Part shown: positions 1-9,870 of the stretch, in pieces
Layout: each line of letters starts with the position of its first letter
How positions within the stretch are numbered: the stretch's first letter is position 1
Origin: Mallotus nudiflorus
Taxonomy: Eukaryota > Streptophyta > Magnoliopsida > Malpighiales > Euphorbiaceae
Reading direction: 5' to 3'
DNA: 64,000 bases
NCBI GenBank assembly: GCA_947683625.1
Contig: CANTUR010000609.1
Location: 62,001 to 126,000 of the forward strand
Made by a program: the position numbers and the translations under genes
Notes under the pieces: generated by a model
Told to the model about the DNA's origin: nothing
The model's input: only the letters and a program-made list of their open reading frames with translations
Database searches by the model: none

Positions 1-579
1 CCAGTTGTCCTTTTTATCGACACTCATATTGCGCTTCTATGCACCAAGCATCTAAGTCTAGTGACTGAAGTTGGCACCCTCAAGTCACTTCGATAGTACT
101 CAAGCTGCGCTTCTAATGCACTAAGAGTTTACGGCACTCGATTCTATGACACTTTTAATGCACCAAGATTCTACGACACTCAGGCTGCACTTCTAATGTA
201 GTGAGCATCTAAGTTCAGTGACTAAAGTTGGCACCCTTAGCTCACTTCAATAGTATTGAGGTTTGGCACTCAAACCGTGCTTCTAATGCACCGAGCATTA
301 AAACCCCAATGACGGTTGTTTCCATCAGGTTGTTTCTATCATACTGATGTGTTAATCCCTTAAGACTTTTTATAAACACCGAGCATCTATAACTCCAGCT
401 GGCATCTTCCTATCCTCATAAGCACTACAATCTTAAGACTCGATATCGAGCATCATTTCTTTCTTGGTGACTAAGGCTAGCCACCTCAGCTCAGCTTTCT
501 ACATTATTCATCACCCTGCATTTATCATATAAGCATATATCAAACATAAATATCTGAACATAATTTTGGGGGGAACTTT
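1..579 (+). repeat. Repetitive 3' UTR of an LTR element entering from the left, ending in a purine tract
   Basis: This stretch has no coding potential. It contains a degenerate tandem repeat: the block starting at 31 (CTTCTA.TGCAC, then GCATCTAAGT..AGTGACT.AAGTTGGCACCCT) recurs at 187, a period of about 156 bp. The shorter motif CTTCTAATGCAC returns at about 33, 113, 189 and 276. It ends in a G-rich purine tract (GGGGGGAA, 568-575) four bases before a plausible LTR start. Tandem repeats between pol and the 3' LTR are usual in Tat/Ogre-type gypsy elements, so this is probably the 3' UTR of one on the plus strand, but no pol is present to confirm the lineage. Confidence 0.55.
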
Positions 580-995
580 TGATACCTCATATATATATTC
601 TTATTTTACTAAGGGTTTATTTTCTTAATCAGGTGTTACTTGTAAATGAAGAATGTCCAAATGTGATATGAGAAGGATTCCCAATTAAGGAAACTCTTAG
701 ATAGGAAGAAATACTCTTTAAATAGGGACATGACCTTCATCAAAGAGGAATCCTATTCCTCTTAGGTTTGACCATCACTATCCCTATACATAGGACCCCA
801 TATCCCTCATTTTTATTCATTCTATTATCTCATACTCTTTACTTCCTTTATCTCTCTCTCTGTCTCTACATTCTTTAACTTAGGTATTAGAGGGTTTATT
901 GGGGTCCTCCTCATCTCTCACTTTGTCCTTCTTTGATTCCTTGCAAGGCTCAAACTCAGAGGTTTTGAAAATAAGTTATCATTGTATATTTAACA
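580..995 (+). mobile_element. LTR (3' LTR of the element entering from the left)
   Basis: The segment starts TGATACC directly after the purine tract and plausibly ends TTTAACA at 995, giving 416 bp. It has a TATA-like stretch (TTTAAATAG, 718-726), a CT-rich leader (845-870) and the phrase 'ACTTAGGTATTAGAGGGT', which resembles the U5 end of many plant gypsy LTRs. No second copy lies in the window, so the right boundary is uncertain and no target duplication can be tested. Confidence 0.5.
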
Positions 996-1388
996 TGTAA
1001 ATTAAAATATAATTTCTTTTTCAAAAAAATAATTGGAGAATCAATTATGTTGATATTAGATTATAAAAAGAGAAATTAATATTATATATTTATATGAATG
1101 TGTTTGATAATTATACAAGGACATATTTGATCTTTTTATAAAATAAATTTTTTTATAGAAAAATAAATATCTTTTTTCAAAGTAAAATAATTTAAAAGTA
1201 AAAGTTTTATAAATAATCCAATTAAATAGGATATTTTAAATATTTTAATTATTAACTAGCTACTTTAAATGAAGGATAATTATGTCATTTATATTGAAAA
1301 AGATAAATATGGAGTGCATATATGAATTGATGGAGTGTGAAAATCAGGTTTATTGCATCAATGGTACAATTGATGGAGTGTCAAAATT
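996..1388. other. AT-rich spacer with a 43-bp tandem duplication beside the foldback tip
   Basis: No gene is visible. From 1325 to 1410 a unit containing 'AATTGATGGAGTGT' and 'GGTTTATTGCA.CAATGGTA' is present twice with a period of 43 bp. The second copy runs into the terminal repeat of the foldback element at 1389, so the element tip itself appears duplicated. The 61-codon reading frame across this junction is not a gene. Confidence 0.6.
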
Positions 1389-2250
1389 GGGTTTATTGCA
1401 CCAATGGTATATAAACTTTTTCTATGTTTCATTTTTGTACCAGATTTTTAATTTTTTTTCTTTTTAGTTACTGAAGTTCTATTTTTATTTTAAGTTAAAG
1501 TATTTTGAACATATCTTATCAAATTTAGCATACGTGACAACTAGAATAAATATATTCTTAGTATATTCACCACATAAGCATCCTATTACGCAACTTAATA
1601 ATCTTATAGACCCTAGAAAACAACATTACTAAAGAAAACAAAATTGAAAATGTAAAAACCCTAATAAAAGGATAAAAATAACTTTAAAAAAGGACAAAAA
1701 TGACTTCAATGAAGATATAACATATATAAAAGGAAAAAAATCTCTAAAATGACTATATTTCTCTTTGTTCTTCTTCTTTAATAGTGATACTTATTGTTTG
1801 ACAGCGATACTTTGTTCTTATTCTTGAATTCTTCTCATTGATACGCTGTTAAATAATTAGTATTACTGTCAAAGAAGAAGAATGAAGAGAAACATAATCA
1901 TTTTGGAGATTTTTTCATTTTTAATTTGTTGTATCTTTGTTAAAGTTGCTTTTGTCCTTTTGTTATGTTTGCCTTTTATTAGGGTTTTCAAATTTTCAAT
2001 TTTATTCTCTTTAATAATTTTGTTTTCTATGACCTAGAAGATGATTAGGTTGTTTATTAGGATGCACATGTGGTGGATGTACTAAGAATATGCTTATTCT
2101 GGCTGTCACGTATGCTAAATTTGACAAGATGTTCAAGATAATTTAACTTGAAACAAAAATAGAACTTCAGTAACTAAAAAGAAAAAAATTAAAAATTTGG
2201 TATCAAAATGAAATATATGGAAAAATTAAAGTACAATTGGTGCAATAAAC
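1389..2250. mobile_element. Full-length foldback (hairpin) element, probable Mutator-like MITE
   Basis: The left end reads GGGTTTATTGCACCAATGG, and the reverse complement of the right end reads GTTTATTGCACCAATTG. The inverted similarity continues through both arms, about 420 bp each, to a short loop near 1811-1838. The palindrome includes matched internal landmarks, such as GACAGCGATAC on the left and ACAGCGTATC reading inward from the right. The element codes for nothing. A shorter relative at 30173-30687 has the same terminal repeats and a clear 10-bp target duplication, as Mutator superfamily insertions make. This copy has no convincing duplication, so it is older or rearranged at its edge. 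A transcript through it would fold into a long double-stranded RNA. Confidence 0.85.
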
Positions 2251-2974
2251 TCATAAAAATCTCTACCTTTTCTAAGTTGTTCTTTCAGTCATTTATAGTT
2301 TTGGGGTGGTTTTTCCCAAAAAGAAATGGCAAAAAGCCATTGCACCTTTTTTTTCATGTTTGTTTTTAAATCAATTAGTCTTTTCCAGATCTATATTGCA
2401 TTTAAATTTTTTGCTTGTATGATATATTTAATGGAGTAATATATGTGTGGACTTGTATATAAATATCCTTGAATTAGTGAAATTTTTAAAAATGATAATT
2501 CAAGTTTTACTCCAATTTAACTCCTAAATTACATTAGGTATATAAACATTCCAATTTTGAATTTTCAAGTTTGCATTGTTAGGGTATACTTGATGTTTAA
2601 TATGCTATTTCATTTTAAGAGTTGTATATCCTCTAGTATAATATATAGTTGTTATTTATTATTTTATTATTATTTTTAGTTATTGAAGTAGTATAAATTT
2701 TTTATCTGATGAATATAAAATTTTTATTCCAAAAAAATTTATGAGATAGTAATCCAACAACTAGTGATTGATAGTGGATTTATTACATCCATTATTTGTT
2801 AGTTTCTAAAAATATTTTCAAAGTAACTTTCCAACTCAAATTTGAGAGATAGCCTAAGAAAGTTCATAAAGGCAATTCCCTAGAAGAGCTTGGGAAAGCT
2901 TCTAAATATTACATAGAACCATTTGGTCAGGCTTCCAAGTTGCTAAATATTAATTATTTTTTAGAATTGTAAGG
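2251..2974. other. AT-rich intergenic DNA, nothing recognised
   Basis: No coding region, RNA gene or element end could be supported here. The stretch is low in complexity and full of stops in all frames. Confidence 0.6.
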
Positions 2975-2983
2975 AATAAATCC

Positions 2984-3169
2984 ATTTTTTTAAATAATTT
3001 CTATTCAGAGTTTACTAGACTAATTAATCAGTTCGATTCAAACAGAATAATAAAGGTGGTAAAGGTCTCCCAATAACCATTTAACATAACTGCCTAAATC
3101 ATGACTCGAACTTAAGACATCGCTTAAATGGGAACAACACTTTACCAGCAGATCTTGATAGCTATTGGT
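2984..3169 (-). mobile_element. Candidate tRNA-derived SINE
   Basis: On the minus strand a tRNA-like head contains a good B box (AAGTTCGAGTC, about 3104-3114) preceded by a degenerate A box (TGCTGGTAAAGTG, about 3140-3152). The minus-strand 3' end is an A-rich tail, seen on the plus strand as a T run at 2985-2991. The segment is flanked by the 9-bp direct repeat AATAAATCC at 2975-2983 and 3170-3178, as expected of LINE-mobilised insertion. The length (about 186 bp) suits plant SINEs. A decayed tRNA pseudogene without retroposition is the alternative, and the flanking repeat argues against it. Confidence 0.5.
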
Positions 3170-3200
3170 AATAAATCCTTATTTAGGAAATGTATTAGAA

Positions 3201-3468
3201 TAGTTATAACTGCTATTACTACTTCTAGCTCAGTTGACTTTAGTTATGAGCTCATAAGCAAATCAACTACTATGATGGTCATACAAATCATCATATGATT
3301 CTTAGCCATTAGATGTATATATACTATAGTTTTTCCTCTATATCTAATTATTATATAGGTGGTAGAATCTCATTGGTTAAATGTAGAATTCTAGTAGTTA
3401 GTTAACTACCGTTGCCATATATATTTGTATCAATTACAACTAATAAAGTTATGAGCTTCATTTTGTGA
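3201..3468 (+). repeat. Copia-1 5' LTR
   Basis: This segment aligns with the two halves of the 3' LTR on either side of the foldback at 30173-30687. Shared blocks include 'ACTACTTCTAGCTCA', 'GTTTTTCCTCTATA' and 'GAATCTCATTGGTTAA'. The expected TG start is mutated here; the 3' copy starts TGTTATAGC. The right boundary is approximate, near GAGCTTCATT at 3453-3462. Confidence 0.75.
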
Positions 3469-3477
3469 AACTTGATA

Positions 3478-3488
3478 TGGTATTAGAG
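3478..3488 (+). promoter_or_regulatory. Copia-1 primer binding site (initiator tRNA-Met type)
   Basis: TGGTATTAGAG lies just inside the 5' LTR and matches the usual TGGTATCAGAG complement of the 3' end of initiator methionine tRNA with one change. It would prime minus-strand cDNA synthesis. Confidence 0.75.
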
Positions 3489-3602
3489 TAAAAACTCAAT
3501 ATTTTTTTTCACTTTCTTAGTGTTTCTTAACTACCTAATAATCTTTTTTCTTGATTAATAAGTATTGTTTCTTGTAAAATCTTCATTATTTCTCAACAGA
3601 AA

Positions 3603-4640
3603 ATGGAGAATCATACTTTTCTTGAGAAATTACCTCAAGTCCATACTTCTTGCACCCTAATGAGAATCTAACACTAGTTCTCACATAATGTTTGCTTAAT
3701 AGAAGAAACTTCTACACTTGGTCCATGTCAATGTAGATGGCTTTGATCTCTAAAAATAAGTTAAAGTTTGTCAATGGATCCATCTCTTTTCCTAGTACTG
3801 ATGTCCAATTTATCTAGCTTGGGAGAGGTTTAATACAATAGTATTATCTTGGTTGAAATCTCTCTCTCCTTCAATTGCTTAGAGTGTTATATGGATAAAT
3901 TATGCTTATGATTTGTGGCGAGATTTACATGATTGTTACTTACAAGGAAATGCAGCCGGAGTTTTTAATTTACAAGAAGAATTTGTTGTAGTCAAATAAG
4001 GATCAATGTTAGTCACTAATTATTTTACTAACCTTAAGATTCTTTAGGATGAACTTGCTAACTTGAGGCCAATCCTTAATTGCATTTGTATTCCATAGTG
4101 TAATTGCGATGCATTAGAGATTATGAGGAACTATACTCAACAAGACTATGTCATTTGATTCATGAAAGGATTGAATAATGGTTTTTCAATACTTAAGTCA
4201 TGAATTTTGTTTATGGAGATATTTCCTTTAATCAATAGAGTTCTTTCTATTGCTATGTAACATGAACTACATATAAGATGTGCTTTTGATCAAAAAGCAA
4301 GTAAGTCAACAATTCTTTATATAAGAAGAGGTGCTTCTACTTCTAGTTATAGAGGTAATAATTCACTCATGTATCAATCTTAAAATACTAGAAAACATTA
4401 TACTGTTGGTTCAAACAAATGACATACATGCTCATTTTATGGAAATTTTATTCATTCCATTGACAAGTGTTATAAGAAACATGGTTATCCACTTAAGTAA
4501 AAGACCTTAAATAAAAATTATAATGGGACTATTAATCACATTAAGAGTACTTCTTTTGGCAATGGCAAATATGACATAAAAGGAAGCAAGTTTATTCTGA
4601 ATCTACAAATGATGACTTTAAAAATTTGGTTTTCCTTAAA
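3603..4640 (+). pseudogene. Copia-1 gag remnant
   Basis: The ATG at 3603 opens a frame that soon breaks. Across frames a copia gag is recognisable. Near 3708-3790 there is a segment like the N-terminal gag domain (FYTWSMSM, then SKNKLKFVNGS). Near 4423-4490 there is a zinc knuckle followed by KKHGYP, the usual phrase in this copia group. The second cysteine of the knuckle is changed to tyrosine. Many stops and at least three frame changes separate these pieces, so nothing functional can be made. Gag would package the element RNA. Confidence 0.7.
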
Positions 4641-4774
4641 GAGTAGTATAATTAACTACTGACACTTATAAACTCTAATTATTAAGCAAAAAGTTCTTTA
4701 TCTTTTGTAAATAAATATCGTGTTCCTTTGAATATGCTAATGAAATAAGAATTGCTTATTGTTCTTAAGTTTGT

Positions 4775-6445
4775 TTTACTATAATAATGGTGTCTAAAAA
4801 TAGTTGGATTATAAATAATGTGGAAACTGACTGTATAGCCAATTCTCTTGACAATTTTCATTCTTATAAACTAATAAGTAACATGTATGTAAAGTTACCA
4901 AACATAGTCAAAATTCTTGTGGCTCATGTAGGCATTGTTCATTTAACTAACAAATTGGTATTACATAATACGTGCATGTTCCTCACTTTAGTTTCAACCT
5001 AATATCTACTAGCCAACTTATCAAACCCTCTTAAATTTTCCTTATTATTTTACCCTTTTATTATTATATCTAGGCCATTCAAAGTTGGAGGACGATTGGT
5101 TTAGTTGCAACAAAAGAAGGTTTATATAAGTTCAAGACTAACTATTATATCAATATCAAAAGTTTCTATTTTTGAATCATGTGTTATTTCTCATTTATAT
5201 AATGTCACTTCTAATTTTGTTATGGCATTATAGACTTGGCCATCCTTCTATTTTAAGACTTAAAGTTCTTCTCACTTTTAATAATTCAATCGTATTCAAT
5301 AACTTTGATTGTGAAATTTTTCATGTTAGGAAGTAAAAAAAGTTGTCTTTCCCTGTTAGCTCTTATGTATTACAAAATTATTTAGATTTAGTATATATAA
5401 ATATCTAGGGTCTTATATCAACTGGTTCTTTATATGGTCATTATTACTTTTGACCATTATTGATAATAAAAGTCTATTTACTTGAATTTATCTCATGAAA
5501 AAAAAATTTGAAACTTGTTTCCTTGTTCAAAAATTCAATGCATTTGTAAAAAATAAATTTGATAGAAAGATTAAGTGCATTCAAACAGACAATAGCAAAG
5601 AATTTGAAATGCATGATTTTTTTTATTTCTAAAGGCATTATACATTAAACATCTTGCATTTATGCCTTAACAAAATAGTATAGTTGAGAGAAAACATAAC
5701 ACATCCTTAATGTAGCTAGGGCATTTAGATTTTAGGCAAATCTACCTTTTATTTTTAGCTTTATTGTGTCTTACATGCCACATACTTGATAAATAGAATC
5801 CCTTCACTGGTCATTAACAGTAAAACACCATATCAGTTACTTTTAATATTGTTCCAAAGTATACTCATTTAAAGGTTTTTGGTTGCTAATGTTTTGCCTC
5901 AACTACCTCGTATAATGGACATATATTTGATTCAAGAGTTTTTTTAATGCATATTTCTTGGCTTTCCTTCTAATTTCATATTTCCACCAAATAAGTCTTC
6001 GTTTCTAGGGTTGTTACATTTCATGAACATATATTTCCTTTTTCACATACAAATAAATCATCATTGGATCTTTAACAAAACAAATATTTACTAATTATCA
6101 ATAGTCTTCTACTTATACAAACACAAAGCATTCTTCAATTGTACATATAAATCCTTTAAGTCATGATGTTTAACTACTTCCTAACCTTTTTTCTTTTCCC
6201 TCATCTCATCCAACTAAAAAAATCATAAAGGGTAACCAAATTACCTTTTCACATATAAGACTACCATACAACTTTAAAACATCATACCTCTTATAACCTA
6301 TATCTCAAGTCTTGCATTATACAAATCTTACCCCTCACTATCATCATTATATTTTCCAAAGAGTTGTTGCTATTGAACTATAGAATTATTATGAGACTAT
6401 TCAACATGCTTGCAAGTGAGATGTAATACAAATTGAGATTGTAGC
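4775..6445 (+). pseudogene. Copia-1 protease, integrase and start of reverse transcriptase, decayed
   Basis: The frame at 4787-5002 matches the copia protease region (SWII..., then NSLDNFHSYKL and KLVLHN), but the catalytic DSG motif has been lost. A gag-pre-integrase segment follows (LWHYRLGHPS, about 5226-5255). The integrase core fragment around 5520-5620 still shows KCIQTDN, the second catalytic aspartate block. From 5820 to 6060 the end of integrase and the linker survive in pieces (TPYQLL..., RVFGCLCF-like). The segment breaks off at 6445, where Copia-2 begins; similarity resumes at 28574. Multiple stops occur throughout. Confidence 0.75.
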
Positions 6446-6939
6446 TAATAATTATGTCTTGATTGTTACTTGATGTGGACAACCACTTGTTGTGCTTTAA
6501 AGATAAGTGGATATTTGGATAATAGGCTAACAACCACATGAATTAAGATAAGTGGATAATTGGCTAATGATCACAAATTAGTTCTGTAATTTATGGTCAT
6601 GTATTCTTGCTTTTTGTTGGCTATAAATAGCTTTACTCTCCATTTGTTTAATACAGCACAAAAAGAAACACAAGCAAAGCATAATTTCTTGTTCGGGTAG
6701 TGTGAGTGATTTGGTGAATTTTGGGTTTAAACACTTGCATAGTTTAAACACTTAGGTGTGGTCAAAATTTAAGTATTGTCTAGCCATATTTTGTAACCTC
6801 CTTTTGTTACCATAGTAAAAATTATTATGTCGTCTTTGACTGTGGACGTAGGCTTTGTCAAACCACGTTAAATTATTGTGTCCTATTATATTATTTATTT
6901 TACTCATTTAATTACTTATGGGGCCCTTATATTTCAACA
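6446..6939 (+). repeat. Copia-2 5' LTR
   Basis: It aligns throughout with 28116-28573 and ends TTTCAACA. The first bases have changed from TGATAATT to TAATAATT. It is about 36 bp longer than its partner because a segment around 'AGATAAGTGGATA.TTGG' (from about 6501 and again from about 6544) is duplicated internally. Confidence 0.9.
6622..6630 (+). promoter_or_regulatory. TATA box of the Copia-2 5' LTR
   Basis: TATAAATAG lies in the middle of the LTR and is identical at the corresponding place in the 3' LTR (28255-28263). It is the likely core promoter of the element RNA, with transcription starting about 30 bp downstream near the CT-rich 'CTTTACTCTCC'. Confidence 0.7.
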
Positions 6940-6941
6940 AA

Positions 6942-6954
6942 CTAGTATCAGAGC
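6942..6954 (+). promoter_or_regulatory. Copia-2 primer binding site (initiator tRNA-Met type)
   Basis: CTAGTATCAGAGC starts two bases after the LTR and matches the usual TGGTATCAGAGC with a change in the first bases. Confidence 0.75.
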
Positions 6955-7084
6955 AGTAATTGTAATTTCTTTTAAAATTCTGAGTGTGCTTTGTGGTTGT
7001 AGTTTTGACTGATCTTCCATATTAGAAAAGATTTTTTGAGAAATTTCAATTAATGGCAAGGGGATATTTTGACTTGGTGTAATT

Positions 7085-7960
7085 ATGGCAGCAAAATTTA
7101 AGATTGAAAAATTCAATGGCAATAATAATTTTAGTGTGTGGCGTGTTAAGATGCATGCTTTGTTGGTCTAGCAAGGGTTACAAAAGGCATTAAAAGGTAG
7201 GGAGACTCTATTAGAGACGATGATGGAATAAGAAAAAGCTGATCTACTGGAGCACGTACATAGCACTATTATGTTATCATTATCAGATGAAGTGATGTAA
7301 GAAGTTCTAGAAGAGAAGTCTTATGCTGCTCTATGGCTAAAATTAGAAAGTCTTTACATGACAAAGTCTTTCATCAATTAGCTTTATTTAAAGCAAAATT
7401 TCTACACTCTTCGGATGAAAAAAGGCACAACATTAAGGCTTGATCTTTATCATCTTGCTGAATTCACCAGAATTATTATGGAACTTAAAAATATTTATAT
7501 CAAGGTTGATGATAAAGATTAATCCTTAATGTTGTTATTTTATTTACCTCATTCATTTGAGCATTTTTTTAACACTATATTCTATGGAAGAAACACCCTT
7601 TCAGTGGAAGACGTCAAGTTATCACATAACTCTCGGGAGTTAAAGAAAAAGGTGTCAAAAAATTATGGAATAATCAATCGAAGGGCTTGTTTACCAAAGG
7701 TAGAACTAAGGAGAAAAGCTCAACCAGTAAGAGAGGAAAATTTTAATCAAAGTCCAAAGGCCAGAAAGGAAAATATAGGTACTGCAAGAAGGAAGGTCAA
7801 GTACTGCAAGAAGGAAGGTCACTGGAAGGCAGAATGTTCGAAACTCAAAGATAAAAAGGATAAGGCAAATAATACCTCATATGATGGTGATACTACCAGT
7901 GTTGCTACGAAAAATTCTAATGGTGCCGAATATATTCTCACAATATGTTCTAGTTCATTT
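7085..7960 (+). pseudogene. Copia-2 gag
   Basis: The ATG at 7085 begins MAAKFKIEKFNG, the typical start of a TNT1/Tork gag. It continues through a UBN2-like capsid region with stops at about 7169, 7229 and 7297, among others. The longest clean piece is 7529-8020, which ends in a lysine-rich tail and a zinc knuckle (YCKKEGHWKAEC). Just upstream of the knuckle a unit containing 'TACTGCAAGAAGGAAGGTCA' is tandemly duplicated (from about 7780 and from about 7801), which removed the first part of the knuckle and shifted the frame. Gag would form the virus-like particle. Confidence 0.8.
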
Positions 7961-9400
7961 GGTGATGCTTGGGTTCTTGATTCTGGATGTTCCTATCATA
8001 TATGTCATGACAAAGACTAGTTTATTAATTACCAGTCCATTAATGGTGGCACTATTCTTATAGGAAACAATATGTCTTATAAGGTTAGTAGCATTGGAAC
8101 AGTTCAAATCAAGATGTAAGATGGTATTGTAAGAACTTTGATTGGTGTTCAATATATCCCAAAAATGAAGAAAAACCTTATATTTTTTTAGAACACTTGA
8201 TTCTCAAGGTTGTAAATTTTATACTCAAGGTAGAGTGCTAAAAGTTTCAAAAGGCGCTCTAATGATGATCAAATGAAAATTGATAAATGGCCTTTATCTG
8301 CTATAAAGAAGCACAGTTGTTGGTGCAACTTCTGTATCATCTTCATCAAACTCAGACTTAGATATTGCTCATTTATGGCATATGCGATTGGGGCATATGA
8401 GTGAGATATGGATGTCTATCTTAAGCAAGCATGGATTACTAAATGGTTTGAAAATTGGAAAGCTTGATTTTTGCGAACACTATGTTTATGGGAAATAGAC
8501 CAGAGTCAAGTTTAGTACTGCCATCCATAAGACTAAGGGTATAGTTGACTACATCCATTATGATCTTTAGGGCTTTGCACCTGTTCCTTCAAAAGGTGGT
8601 GCTAGATACCTATTGACTTTCATTGATGACTTTTCTAGGAAAGTATGGGTATATTTTTTAAAGCACAAAAATGATGTATTCCCTACCTTTAAAAAGTGGA
8701 CAGCACTAACTGAGAATCAGACCAGTATGAAGATCGAGTGCTTAAGAATGGATAATGGTATGGAATTTTATGGAAGTCAGTTTAACAATTTCTATGAAAA
8801 TGAAGGCATCACATTGTTTGATACACACTATAATAGAATGGAGTTGTAGAATGTATGAACATAACTCTACTGGAGAAAGGATGTTATATGCTTTCAAATG
8901 CTGGATTATCTAAAGATTTATGGGATGAAGTTATGAACATGGCCTAATATCTTGTGAATCAGTCTCCATCAACAACAATTGAACTAAAGACTCCTATTGA
9001 AGTATGGTCAAGAGAACCTACTAATTGTTTACATTTAAAAATATTTGGGTGTCCTGCATATGCTCACACCAATGATGGCAAACTTGAGCGAAGGGCACAA
9101 AAATGCATATTTTTTGGATATGCAACTAGAGTGAAGGGTTATAGATTATGGTGTACTGAACCTAATTCTCCCAAGTTTATAATTAGTAAAGATGTCAAAT
9201 TTAATGAGTCATCCATGCTTCATCTGAAAAAAGAGGTTATTAATACTGAAGATATTCCTGGTGTCAATAAGAAGGTGGAGCATGAAGCAGAAGAATATGA
9301 GAAAAAGCTACGATGTATCTCTGATAAGTCCTTTCAAGATGATGAACATGAGCCTAATGAAGAAGTTGTTACTTCATAATAGCAACAACCGTATAGTATT
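7961..9400 (+). pseudogene. Copia-2 protease and integrase
   Basis: The protease active site is intact as WVLDSGCSYH (about 7969-7998), with a premature stop 21 bp later. The gag-pre-integrase segment lies near 8360-8480 (LWHMRLGH-like). The integrase core has FIDDFSRKVWVYFLK (8616-8660, first catalytic aspartate region), RMDNGMEF (second aspartate), and a segment ending near 8849 in which the region of the catalytic glutamate is disrupted. The C-terminal part 8954-9379 contains TPIEVWSREPTNCLHLKIFG, then CIFFGYATRVKGYRLW and an acidic linker. It shows three stops and frame changes. The family relation to TNT1-type copia is clear. Confidence 0.85.
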
Positions 9401-9870
9401 GCCCTCGATAGAGACAGAAGGATAATTAGACTACCTCAAAAGTTTAGGTGTGTAGATTTGGTTTCTTATGCATTATCAGTGGCAAAACATCTTAAAAGTC
9501 ATGATCCTGTTACTTATCATGAGGCTATCATAAATAGTGATTCTGCACAGTGGTAAGTTGTTATGAGTAAGGAGATTGAGTCTCATTACAAGAACTAAAC
9601 ATGGGAGCTGGTGAAACCACCAAAAGGATAAAAGATTATTAGCTGCAAATGGGTCTTCAAGGAAATGGAAGGAACCCCAGGTGTTGAAGCAACATGGTTT
9701 AAAGCATGCTTGGTTACAAAAGGCTTTAGTCTCAAGAAGGAATAGACTTTAATGAAGTATTCTCTCGTGTTGTAAAACATAGCTTTATTTGTGTGGTACT
9801 CGCCATGGTTGCACTGTTTAATCTAGAGCATGAACAACTTAATGTTAAAATAGCTTTTTTATATGGTGAT
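9401..9870 (+). pseudogene. Copia-2 reverse transcriptase, N-terminal part
   Basis: The segment contains TYHEAIINSDSAQW, a stop, VVMSKEIESH, then TWELVKPPKG and SCKWVFK, the fixed start of copia reverse transcriptase. It ends at LFYMVI/YGD, where the Tat element begins; the coding sequence continues at 26836. Stops and a frame change near 9740 are present. Confidence 0.85.

Noticed and set aside
1282..1467. 61-codon frame
   Set aside because: It crosses the duplicated tip of the foldback element and has no counterpart in the related copy.
3000..3165. Functional tRNA gene on the minus strand
   Set aside because: The B box is good but the A box is split and no cloverleaf with an acceptor stem forms; a SINE explains the 9-bp flanking repeat better.
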